From positions 558,001-622,000 of the forward strand of contig CAIZHQ010000016.1 of assembly GCA_903932865.1 (NCBI GenBank): a DNA stretch of 64,000 bases, given 5' to 3'. The stretch is from an uncultured Burkholderiales bacterium. GTDB lineage: Bacteria > Pseudomonadota > Gammaproteobacteria > Burkholderiales > Burkholderiaceae_C. Below the pieces are notes generated by a model. That model was not told the DNA's origin. It ran no database searches and saw nothing but the letters and a program-made list of their open reading frames with translations. The first letter of the stretch is position 1, and each line of letters opens with the position of its first letter. Positions 8,442-16,784 of the stretch are shown here, piece by piece. A program made the translations under genes and the position numbers.

Positions 8442-9308
8442 TTATTTGAGTGTCATCAAAGGAATGTCTTTGGCCACCGCCAGCTTGTCGAGCTGAGCGC
8501 GGGTCTGGCTGGCCAAGAAGGTTTCGATGGCTTTGCGGGTGGCTGGCTTGAACAGGTCCTTGACCGGGTGGGTCAGTTGGACGCCTGCAGCTTCACAAAG
8601 GCTGACGGCAAAGTGCGGCTCCAGGGCCGCCACGGCCACGCGGCCGTTTTTGCAGGCATAAATGCGGTAGCCCGCGTGCGCACCCCCCACCGCACCGTCG
8701 GGTGTGGTCATGCGCAGCTGTCGGGGCAGGGCCAGCCAGGCGGCGGCCTCAGACAAGGCCACTTCGTGACGCGAGCCTTTGCCCGTGGTCTTGAGCGAGA
8801 TGACGGCCTTGAGCGTGGCTTCACTGGCCATGAGTGCGCCGCCCATGTCGGCAAACAAACTCGGTGGCAAGTCCATGCCGTTGACCAGGCCCACTTCGGC
8901 TTGGTAGGTCAAATCGTGGCCAGGGATTTCGGCCAGCGGGCCAGGGGCGCCGACCACTTCGATCAGGCTGAGTGCGGGGTATTGCTTGCGCAGGGTTTTC
9001 CAGCTCAGGCCCAGCTTGGTCAGGGCCGAGGGGCGAAACGAGGTCAGCAGTACATCCGTCTTGGTCAGCAGCTGGTGCAGGGCGGCTTGTCCGGCCTCGG
9101 TTTTGAGGTCCAGGGTATGGTGTTTCACGCCCTTGTGCATCAGCGCATAACCGTCGGGGGTGTAGTGCTGCATGGGGTCGCCAGTGGGTGGGTTGACCTT
9201 GGTGCAGCTGGCGCCCATTTGCGCCAAGCGCATCAGGGCGGCAGGGCCGGGCAGATTGAGGGCCAGGCTGACGACGCGAACGCCGCGAAGGGGTTTTGTG
9301 GGTGACAT
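8442..9308 (-). CDS. Short CaiB/BaiF-type (class III) CoA transferase family protein
   Basis: A 288-residue protein with the family III CoA-transferase N-terminal fold (RGVRVVSLALNLPGPAALMRL) and an ADMGGALMAS segment whose Asp corresponds to the catalytic residue of this family, which forms an acyl-aspartyl intermediate. It is about 100 residues shorter than typical members, missing part of the usual C-terminal region, so it may be a racemase-like or degenerate enzyme. The ATG at 9308 has GAAGG eight bases upstream. It is convergent with the enoyl-CoA hydratase, which also handles CoA thioesters. Confidence 0.78.
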   Translation of the reverse strand: MSPTKPLRGVRVVSLALNLPGPAALMRLAQMGASCTKVNPPTGDPMQHYTPDGYALMHKGVKHHTLDLKTEAGQAALHQLLTKTDVLLTSFRPSALTKLGLSWKTLRKQYPALSLIEVVGAPGPLAEIPGHDLTYQAEVGLVNGMDLPPSLFADMGGALMASEATLKAVISLKTTGKGSRHEVALSEAAAWLALPRQLRMTTPDGAVGGAHAGYRIYACKNGRVAVAALEPHFAVSLCEAAGVQLTHPVKDLFKPATRKAIETFLASQTRAQLDKLAVAKDIPLMTLK

Positions 9309-9400
9309 GCGAAGACCTTCAAATCGTGACCCGCGGATTATGGGCATGGCCTGGACGTGGAACTGTCACATGTGCGGAAAATCGAGCCAGCCAATGGCCG

Positions 9401-10204
9401 TCAGACACCCAAATTGCGCAAAGTCGCTTCGAGGGCTGCGGCGGTGGCGATGGGCTTTTCCATTGGGAACAGGTGAGAGCCGTCGAGCATCATGATGCGG
9501 CCTTTGACGACTTGATGCGTCAGGTCGGTGCCGGCTTGGCGCATTTCTGCCGAGTGCGTTCCGCCGATGAAGGCGACCGGGCATTTGAGGGGCTTGCGCT
9601 TGAGCAGGCTGTCGAGTTTGTGTGGCAGGCTGTTGTAGATCGCGGTTTCGATGTCGCGGTCAAAGCTGAGCACGCGCTGGCCCTCTTCGTCGTGGGTACC
9701 GTGGTCAATGTAGTCCTGTAAGACTTGCGGATCCCAGCGGGCAAAGGATTTTTTGTGCGCAAAGCTCTCCAGCGCTGCCTGGGCGTTGGGCCAGTGGTGG
9801 CGGCGTTTTTGGCTGATGCGACCGGGTGAGAGTGCGCCGATCAGGGGGGTGCGTTTGGCCAGGCCCAAGGTGGTGGCGCGCCAGCCTCCCAGCACGGGCG
9901 AGTCGACCAGCACCACACCGCGGGCCAGCTCGGGATGACGGGCGGCACACATCAGGCTCAGGATGCCGCCCAGTGAGTGGCCGACCAAGAAGGCGGGGCC
10001 TGCCGAGCCTTGCTGGTCATGCGCGAAGTCGGCCAGTTGCTGCACCAAATGGGGCCAGTTGTTGGTGACGGGGTACTTGGGGTCATGACCAAACTTCTCG
10101 ACCGCATCGACCTGAAAGCCGCGCTGGCGCAGGTTGTCGAACAGCACGCGGTAGGTGCTGGCCGGAAAGCTGTTGCCGTGCGAGAAAATGATGCGTGGTT
10201 TCAT
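9401..10204 (-). CDS. Alpha/beta hydrolase
   Basis: A 267-residue cytoplasmic hydrolase with FSHGNSFPASTY near the N-terminus (oxyanion region), the nucleophile elbow VGHSLGGIL at about 88-96, and a C-terminal DGSHLFPMEKP carrying the likely catalytic His. The usual size and layout of single-domain alpha/beta hydrolases are met; substrate unknown. It reads in the same direction as the CoA transferase with a 92-base gap, and its promoter must lie in the 205-base divergent gap before the ATP-grasp fusion gene. Confidence 0.85.
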   Translation of the reverse strand: MKPRIIFSHGNSFPASTYRVLFDNLRQRGFQVDAVEKFGHDPKYPVTNNWPHLVQQLADFAHDQQGSAGPAFLVGHSLGGILSLMCAARHPELARGVVLVDSPVLGGWRATTLGLAKRTPLIGALSPGRISQKRRHHWPNAQAALESFAHKKSFARWDPQVLQDYIDHGTHDEEGQRVLSFDRDIETAIYNSLPHKLDSLLKRKPLKCPVAFIGGTHSAEMRQAGTDLTHQVVKGRIMMLDGSHLFPMEKPIATAAALEATLRNLGV

Positions 10205-10409
10205 GCTTCAACGGATAGAACGTCAGTGAGGGCTTGGTGGCAGCTTGTCTGTGCGGGCGAGTGCGTGATGGACTTCATCATGGATGAGCGAGTGGAGGGC
10301 CGCCTGTCAGGGTTCCTGCCGATTAACCCATCATTTTGTGGTCTAGGTAAAGAAGTCATCTGCATCTTAAACCACGAAAGAAAAGTCAAAATCCAGCGAC
10401 AATTGTTTG

Positions 10410-13094
10410 ATGAATGACAACTCGCACCCACAGGACTGCGTCCCTGAATCCGAAGCCTTGAAATGGCTGGCGCTTTCGCAAGAGTCCGCGCCTCCCGGAC
10501 ACTGGGATGAACTGCGGGGTGAAGTCACGCCACCGGCTGATGTTCAGCCCGTGGTTGCGCCCGCAAGAACTGCCAGCCCCATCAGCGAGCCTTGGCAAAC
10601 CTTCACACAACCCCTGGCCTCGAAAACCTCGGGCCTATGGCCAGACCTGAACGCCCGCATGGCCAACCTGCAGCGACAAGTTCGAGACAACGGGATCACT
10701 TACAACGTGTATAGCGCAGCCGACCAGCCTCAGCGACCTTGGTCGCTGGACCTGTTCCCACTCATGCTGGACCTGAAGGACTGGCAGAAAATTGAAGCGG
10801 GCGTTTTGCAGCGCATGCAATTGCTTGAACGCATCATGGCTGACGCTTATGGCTCGCAAAAGCTTGTACTCAACGGCCAACTGCCTGCGGCTTTGGTGCA
10901 AGGCCACCCAGCGTACCTGCCCGCCATGCACGGTGTGCCACCTGTGGGGGGGCGCTACTTGACTTTGGCTGCATTTGACTTGGCTCGCGGCCCTGACGGT
11001 TGCTGGTGGCTGCTGTCTCAACGCACACAAGCGCCTTCGGGTCTGGGCTATTTGCTCGAAAATCGGCAAATTGTTTCGCGTTTGTTCCCGCAAGCCTTCG
11101 ATGCTTTTCCGGTGCAGCGCCTGGCCGAAACTTACCGCACGTTGATCGACGGCATCAAGGCCCGTAGCCCTGCTGGGGCTTTGGCTCACATCGCGCTGCT
11201 CACACCCGGGCCTTACAACGAAACCTATTTCGAGCACGCCTATCTGGCGCGGTATTTGGGTTTGAGCCTGGTGCAAGGCAATGACCTGACCGTACGCAAC
11301 GAAAAGCTTTATCTGAAAACCTTGCAGGGCTTGCAGCCAGTGCACGGTTTGCTCAAGCGGGTGGATGACGATTGGCTGGATCCCCTGGAAATGCGCGCCG
11401 ACTCCACGCTGGGCGTGCCTGGCTTGCTGCAAGCTGTGCGCAGTGGCCACGTGTTGGTGGCCAACACCCCGGGCTCGGGCTTTCTGGAGTCGAACGCGCT
11501 GCTGGGTTTCATGCCTGCATTGGCGCGTGACCTGCTGGGCGAAGAACTGCAATTGCCCGCCATACCGAGCTGGTGGTGTGGCGAGGCCGCTGCGCTGCAA
11601 GATGTGTTGCCACGGATCGGCAGCTGCGTGATCAAACCCACCTACCCCTACAACACCGATCGCCAAAGCTTTGAGCCGATTCAGGGCCATTGGCTCTCGC
11701 GCCGCGAACAGGACGAGTGGGCGGGCCGCATCCTGCGTGACCCGGATGCCCACACACTGCAATCGTGGTTGCCCTTGTCACACCAGCCCACATGGCAAAC
11801 GGGTGCCGATGGTGCACCCTGCATCCAGTCACGGCCCGTGGTGCTGCGCGTGTTCTCCATGGCCAACGCCCAAGGCCACTGGCAGGTTTTGCCTGGCGGA
11901 CTGGCGCGTTTGGGCACCCGCGAAGGCATCGCCTCCATGCAGCGCGGTGGCAGCAGCGCCGATGTGTGGGTGCAGAGCCCAACACCGGGTGCAGCGCAAT
12001 CACAGTCACAGTCGTCCAGCCCATTACCCACGTCGACCCCTACAGCCGCTGGTCCACAGTCGGAACCCATTGCCGATGCCTCATCCTTGCAGCGTCAACG
12101 CCTGGTCACCAGTCGTGCCGCCGAAAACCTGTTCTGGATGGGCCGCTACACCGAGCGGACCGAAAACACCCTGCGCTTGGTGCGCATGAGTTTGGAAACG
12201 CTGGGCAGCGAGAACCAGAACCAGCCTGACCTGCTCCATTTCATCACCCGCATGGCCGCACGCCACGGACTGGTACGGGCAGGCGTGCCCGCCGCATCGC
12301 AAGCGCATCGGGTGTTTGAACGCTCTTTGGTGGCCGGTTTGTGGGACAAAGAACTGGCCACCAGCGTTGGTTTCAACTTGCGCGCTGTGCGACTTGCCGC
12401 CGCTTCGGTGCGCGAACGCCTGTCGCCCGAACATTGGCGTTTGCTGGAGCAAGCTGAGTCGCGTTTCTTCAGCCCAGAGCATCAGACTTCGGCTCCCGAC
12501 ACGTTGGCTGTGCAGCGCCTTTTGGCTGACACCAGCCAGATGTTGGCCGCACTGACCGGTGCCCAAACCGACCGCATGAGCCGAGACGATGGGTGGCGTT
12601 TGCTCTCGATCGGTCGTCACATCGAGCGCCTGGAATTCCTGTCCAACGTCCTCTCTGACGCTGTCCAGTTGGGCCTGATCGGAGAGCAGGCCGGGTTTGA
12701 CGCCGTGCTCGACCTGTTTGACAGCACCATCAGCTTCCATGCGCAGTATCAGCAAAGCCGCACCCCCCAGGCATTGATGGATTTGCTGGTGACCCACACC
12801 GACAATCCGCGCTCATTGGGCTGGGTGGCGCACACCTTGCGCGCGCGCTTGCGCCGTATGGGCCACCTGGCCGATGGGGCCACCACCCCGATGGCCGAGT
12901 TGGTGCCACAGATGATTGAGATGACGCCCGAGTCGTTGTGGCCCCAGGCAAGCAACCCAGCACAACCCGGTCACGAGTTGCCATTGCAAGTCGTGCTGGC
13001 GCATTGTCAAACTGCTGCCCGAGATGTTTCAGAACAGCTGTGTAGCCTGTTTTTCACCCACAGCGGCGACGCCCGCTACAGCATTGGCGCCTGA
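10410..13094 (+). CDS. Circularly permuted ATP-grasp fused to alpha-E domain
   Basis: An 894-residue two-domain protein. Residues about 60-530 are a circularly permuted type 2 ATP-grasp (DUF404/DUF407 type): LLTPGPYNETYFEHAYLA, RVDDDWLDPLEMR and CVIKPTYPYN are recognisable. A Ser/Gln/Pro-rich linker (about 535-575) leads to an alpha-E domain (about 580-894) beginning SRAAENLFWMGRYTERTENT. Known members of this ATP-grasp class are predicted to ligate amino acids or peptides; alpha-E is a helical partner of unknown function. The start is ATG at 10410, one codon after a TTG. The transglutaminase gene follows after 15 bases. A split version of the same two domains is encoded at 14039-16479. Confidence 0.9.
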   Translation: MNDNSHPQDCVPESEALKWLALSQESAPPGHWDELRGEVTPPADVQPVVAPARTASPISEPWQTFTQPLASKTSGLWPDLNARMANLQRQVRDNGITYNVYSAADQPQRPWSLDLFPLMLDLKDWQKIEAGVLQRMQLLERIMADAYGSQKLVLNGQLPAALVQGHPAYLPAMHGVPPVGGRYLTLAAFDLARGPDGCWWLLSQRTQAPSGLGYLLENRQIVSRLFPQAFDAFPVQRLAETYRTLIDGIKARSPAGALAHIALLTPGPYNETYFEHAYLARYLGLSLVQGNDLTVRNEKLYLKTLQGLQPVHGLLKRVDDDWLDPLEMRADSTLGVPGLLQAVRSGHVLVANTPGSGFLESNALLGFMPALARDLLGEELQLPAIPSWWCGEAAALQDVLPRIGSCVIKPTYPYNTDRQSFEPIQGHWLSRREQDEWAGRILRDPDAHTLQSWLPLSHQPTWQTGADGAPCIQSRPVVLRVFSMANAQGHWQVLPGGLARLGTREGIASMQRGGSSADVWVQSPTPGAAQSQSQSSSPLPTSTPTAAGPQSEPIADASSLQRQRLVTSRAAENLFWMGRYTERTENTLRLVRMSLETLGSENQNQPDLLHFITRMAARHGLVRAGVPAASQAHRVFERSLVAGLWDKELATSVGFNLRAVRLAAASVRERLSPEHWRLLEQAESRFFSPEHQTSAPDTLAVQRLLADTSQMLAALTGAQTDRMSRDDGWRLLSIGRHIERLEFLSNVLSDAVQLGLIGEQAGFDAVLDLFDSTISFHAQYQQSRTPQALMDLLVTHTDNPRSLGWVAHTLRARLRRMGHLADGATTPMAELVPQMIEMTPESLWPQASNPAQPGHELPLQVVLAHCQTAARDVSEQLCSLFFTHSGDARYSIGA

Positions 13095-13109
13095 CCTGCC
13101 CCCTCCATC

Positions 13110-14009
13110 ATGCGACTGACCATCACCCACGAAACCCGCTACCGATACAGTCCATCCGTGCAAACCGCGCAGCATGTGGCACACCTGCAACCCGCCAACA
13201 CACCCTGCCAAAAAGTGATCAGCCATAGGATGAGGGTGGAGCCTGCGGCCAGCGTGCAACACAACATCGATGCTTTCTTGAACCACCGTGCTTATTGGGC
13301 CTTGACGAATCCTCATGAAGGTTTGCGGGTACAGGCGCACAGCGTCGTCGACACAAGCACCGTGCCTGCGGCCAGCGGCAGTCAAAGCTGGGAATCGGTA
13401 CGCGAGCATTTTCGTTACCGGGGTGGTCAGCCAGGCCATGTGCACAGCGGCTTTGTGTTTGGTTCGCACCATGCGCCTGTGCATGAGGCGTTTTTGTCCT
13501 ACGCGCAAAGCAGTTTTGCGCCTGGTCGTTCCCTGATGCAAGCTGCGCAAGAATTGACAGCGCGCATGCATCGCGACTTCCGCTACGAAACAGCCAGCAC
13601 CGACGTCAACACCCCAGCGCTTGAAGCCCTGGAAAATAAACGCGGTGTTTGCCAGGACTTTGCGCACATTTTGTTGGCCTGCTTGCGCTCGCTGGGTTTG
13701 CCCGCCCGCTATGTGAGCGGCTATCTTTTGACCCAACCACCGCCTGGGCAGCCCAGGTTGGTGGGTACCGATGCCTCGCATGCCTGGGTGTCGGTCTACC
13801 TGCCTCAGTTGGCCCAACACGCTTGCCAAGGCTGGCTGGATTTGGACCCAACCAACGACCGTACTGGCCTGGCCAGTCCTGGTGAAGACTACGTGCGACT
13901 GGCCGTAGGCCGAGATTTTGCCGACGTCTCGCCGCTGCGGGGTGTCTTGCAAGGTGGCGGGGCGCACACGCTTGAAGTGGCGGTGACGGTCGCGCCTTTG
14001 GGTGCATGA
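13110..14009 (+). CDS. Transglutaminase-like protein (bacterial N-terminal beta domain plus core)
   Basis: A 299-residue protein that begins MRLTITHETRYRYSPSV, the typical bacterial transglutaminase N-terminal region, followed by a transglutaminase/cysteine-protease core. The catalytic triad is visible as Cys in NKRGVCQDFAHI, His in ASHAWVSVYLP and Asp in GWLDLDPTND. In this gene context it is expected to cleave or transfer isopeptide/amide bonds on the product of the ATP-grasp ligase, which is inference. It lies 15 bases after the ATP-grasp/alpha-E gene and converges with the separate alpha-E gene 29 bases away. Confidence 0.9.
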   Translation: MRLTITHETRYRYSPSVQTAQHVAHLQPANTPCQKVISHRMRVEPAASVQHNIDAFLNHRAYWALTNPHEGLRVQAHSVVDTSTVPAASGSQSWESVREHFRYRGGQPGHVHSGFVFGSHHAPVHEAFLSYAQSSFAPGRSLMQAAQELTARMHRDFRYETASTDVNTPALEALENKRGVCQDFAHILLACLRSLGLPARYVSGYLLTQPPPGQPRLVGTDASHAWVSVYLPQLAQHACQGWLDLDPTNDRTGLASPGEDYVRLAVGRDFADVSPLRGVLQGGGAHTLEVAVTVAPLGA

Positions 14010-14038
14010 ACCCGTGTTGACTGGGCTGCTTGTCAGAT

Positions 14039-15016
14039 TCAAGCTGCATGTGGCATCAAGAACTCCCGGCTGATGCGACCGCCCAGAACGTTCACTCGCT
14101 CCAGGAACTGGGTCAGGTAGGCGTGCAGGCCGGTGGCCAGAATTTCGTCGATGCGGCCAAAGGCCAACTCTGAGCGCAAACGCCCGGCATGGCGCAGCGT
14201 GTCGCTGTTGGCATCGTGCGAGACCAGCTTCAAATTCGACACCACCTCGTTCAGACTGGCATGCAGTGAGCGCGGCATGTCAGGACGCAAGATCAGCAGC
14301 TCGGCCACACGCTCGGGGCGGATCACATCGCGGTAGACCTTACGGTAAACCTCAAAGCCGCTGACGCTGCGCAAGATGGCGCTCCAGTGGTAAAAGTCGT
14401 ATTCCTGTGCGCTTTCGGTCTCGGGGGCACCGTATTGCGGCGCGCCAAAAAAGTCGTTTTGCATGGCATGGAACTTCACATCCACCAAACGCGCTGTGTT
14501 GTCCGCCCGCTCCAAAAACGTGCCCATCCGCATGAAATACAGCGACTCGTCCATCAGCATCGTTCCCACCGTCACGCCACGGGACAGGTGCGATCGGAAC
14601 TTGACCCACTCAAAAAATTGACCTGGGTCGCGCTCGAATTCACCGCTTTTGAGCATGCGGTTGACTTCGAGCCAGGTCTGGTTTTGCGTCTCCCAGACCT
14701 CGGTGGTCAAGGTGCCACGTACGGCGCGGGCGTTTTCTCGGGCGGCACGCAGGCACGAGATGATGGACGAAGGGTTGTCCACATCTTTCACCATGAAAGC
14801 CATCACATCGCGGGGGGTGATGTTTTTGTAACGCGCCGTGTAAGCAGGCAGCAACTCGCTGATCGACAAAATACCCTCCCACCCGGCTTCCACGGCCGCC
14901 GCCGATTGGGGCAAAAGAGAGGTTTCGTAGCTCACATTGAGCATGCGGGCCGTGTTCTCAGCCCGCTCCATGTAACGGGACATCCAGAAGAGGTGATCAG
15001 CGGTTCTAGAAAGCAT
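14039..15016 (-). CDS. Alpha-E domain protein
   Basis: A 325-residue, almost entirely helical protein of the alpha-E family (PF04168), starting MLSRTADHLFWMSRYMERAE. It is the stand-alone counterpart of the C-terminal domain of the fusion protein at 10410. I chose the ATG at 15016, preceded by TGAGGACA, rather than one ten codons upstream, because the latter would overlap the end of the upstream ATP-grasp gene and lacks family similarity. Alpha-E proteins are almost always encoded with circularly permuted ATP-grasp proteins; their biochemical role has not been shown to my knowledge. Confidence 0.92.
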   Translation of the reverse strand: MLSRTADHLFWMSRYMERAENTARMLNVSYETSLLPQSAAAVEAGWEGILSISELLPAYTARYKNITPRDVMAFMVKDVDNPSSIISCLRAARENARAVRGTLTTEVWETQNQTWLEVNRMLKSGEFERDPGQFFEWVKFRSHLSRGVTVGTMLMDESLYFMRMGTFLERADNTARLVDVKFHAMQNDFFGAPQYGAPETESAQEYDFYHWSAILRSVSGFEVYRKVYRDVIRPERVAELLILRPDMPRSLHASLNEVVSNLKLVSHDANSDTLRHAGRLRSELAFGRIDEILATGLHAYLTQFLERVNVLGGRISREFLMPHAA

Positions 15017-15027
15017 GTTGATTGTCC

Positions 15028-16479
15028 TCAGTCCTGCAATATCCAAGTGTCTTTGGTGCCGCCACCCTGGGAAGAGTTCACCACCAAAGAACCTTCTTTG
15101 AGTGCCACGCGGGTCAACCCGCCGGGCACCATCTGTACCGTACGACCACTGAGCACAAAGGGGCGCAGGTCGATGTGGCGCGGCGCAATGCCGCTGTCCA
15201 CATAGGTCGGGCAGGTGGACAAGCTGAGCGTGGGTTGTGCGATATAGCCTTCTGGGTTGGCCAGCAAGGCTCCGCGAAAGCGCTCAATTTCATCTTTGGT
15301 TGAGGCGGGCCCCACCAACATGCCGTAGCCGCCCGCGCCGTGCACTTCCTTGACCACCAGGTCCTTCAGGTTGGCGAGGGTGTACTGCAGATCGTCGGAC
15401 TTGCGGCACTGATAGGTGGGCACGTTTTTGAGGATCGGCTCCTCGCCCAGGTAGAACTGGATCATGTCGGGGACATAAGGATAGATCGACTTGTCGTCGG
15501 CCACGCCTGTGCCCACCGCGTTGCAGATCGCCACGTGCCCAGCTTTGTAGGCGTCCATCAGACCTGCACAGCCCAAGGTGGAGGAGGGACGAAACGCGTT
15601 GGGGTCCAAAAAGTCGTCGTCCACACGGCGGTAGATCACGTCCACCCGCTTGGGGCCACGCGTGGTGCGCATGTACACAAACTTGTCTTTGACGAACAGG
15701 TCTTGGCCTTCCACCAACTCCACCCCCATTTGCTGCGCCAAAAAGGCGTGCTCAAAGTAGGCGCTGTTGTACATGCCAGGCGTGAGCACCACCACCGTGG
15801 GCTCGGCCGTGGTGGCGGGGCTGCTGGCGCGCAAGGTTTCGAGCAACAAATCGGGGTAGTGCGCCACCGGGGCCACGCGGTGCTGGCTGAACAGTTCAGG
15901 GAACAACCGCATCATCATCTTGCGGTCTTCCAGCATGTAGCTCACGCCGCTGGGCACGCGCAAGTTGTCCTCGAGCACGTAATACTCGCCGTTGCCTTGG
16001 GCATCGGGCGCACGCACGATGTCGATACCGCTGATGTGCGAATAAATGTGGTTGGGCACGTCGACGCCCACCATCTCAGGGCGGAACTGGGCATTGCGCT
16101 CAATTTGTTCTCGGGGCACGATGCCAGCCTTGAGGATGTCTTGGTCGTGGTAAACGTCGTGGATGAAGCGGTTGAGGGCAGTGACACGTTGTACCAGACC
16201 AGCCTCCATGCTGTTCCACTCTTTGGCGGCGACCACGCGGGGGATCAGATCAAATGGAATCAGGCGCTCGGTACCTGAGCCGTCTTCGTCTTTGTCGCCA
16301 TACACAGCAAAAGTGATGCCCACACGGCGAAAAATCATTTCGGCTTCATCACGACGCGAGGCCATGGCCTGCGGGTCTTGGGCATTCAACCAACGGGCAT
16401 AGGCTTCGTAGTGTTTGCGGACATCTCCCGCGTCCCCCCCGGTTGGCAGACGGCTGTACATTTCGTCGAATTGGCGCAT
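15028..16479 (-). CDS. Circularly permuted type 2 ATP-grasp protein
   Basis: A 483-residue stand-alone circularly permuted ATP-grasp. Landmarks are the N-terminal RVGITFAVYGD segment, the YYVLEDNLRVPSGVSYMLE motif, VVLTPGMYNSAYFEHAFLA, RRVDDDFLDP, and the nucleotide-binding VVKEVHGAGGYGM. The enzyme is predicted to form amide or ester bonds using ATP. A good AGGAG lies upstream of the ATG (16485-16492 region). The alpha-E gene begins 11 bases after its stop, so the two form an operon. Compared with the fusion paralogue it keeps the glycine-rich loop, so it is probably the catalytically more complete copy. Confidence 0.93.
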   Translation of the reverse strand: MRQFDEMYSRLPTGGDAGDVRKHYEAYARWLNAQDPQAMASRRDEAEMIFRRVGITFAVYGDKDEDGSGTERLIPFDLIPRVVAAKEWNSMEAGLVQRVTALNRFIHDVYHDQDILKAGIVPREQIERNAQFRPEMVGVDVPNHIYSHISGIDIVRAPDAQGNGEYYVLEDNLRVPSGVSYMLEDRKMMMRLFPELFSQHRVAPVAHYPDLLLETLRASSPATTAEPTVVVLTPGMYNSAYFEHAFLAQQMGVELVEGQDLFVKDKFVYMRTTRGPKRVDVIYRRVDDDFLDPNAFRPSSTLGCAGLMDAYKAGHVAICNAVGTGVADDKSIYPYVPDMIQFYLGEEPILKNVPTYQCRKSDDLQYTLANLKDLVVKEVHGAGGYGMLVGPASTKDEIERFRGALLANPEGYIAQPTLSLSTCPTYVDSGIAPRHIDLRPFVLSGRTVQMVPGGLTRVALKEGSLVVNSSQGGGTKDTWILQD

Positions 16480-16784
16480 GACTTCTCACTCCTGTCGAAA
16501 ATTTAGCAAGATGTATACCCACGCCTCCAGTATCGAATGAAGGTCATCGCAGAGGTGTCAAGCCAATTCGGCAAGCAGTGTCTGCAGGGCCCAGCGTGTC
16601 AACATCCCGAATGCGGATGGCCATGCACCCTGATGGTGCTGTATCGCAGTTTGCACCAAAGATGTGCGGCCCCTCGGCTGTGCAGCGCCCAGGTCGAGGC
16701 GCGATTCTTGGCGCGTGTCTTGCTTGTTTTAACAGCCCAAGCTGCATTTGTCATGCGTGCAGCCCCTGTTGCGCTGAACGAGAT
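16480..16784. other. Divergent intergenic region between two arms of the ATP-grasp cluster
   Basis: This 305-base gap must carry the promoters for the minus-strand ATP-grasp/alpha-E operon and the plus-strand transglutaminase-DUF2126 gene. On the minus strand a TATACA hexamer (about 16511-16516) is a possible -10 box, followed by AGGAG before the start. No convincing open reading frame, repeat or RNA gene is visible. An extended in-frame plus-strand reading exists but shows no family similarity before the ATG at 16785. Confidence 0.4.
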
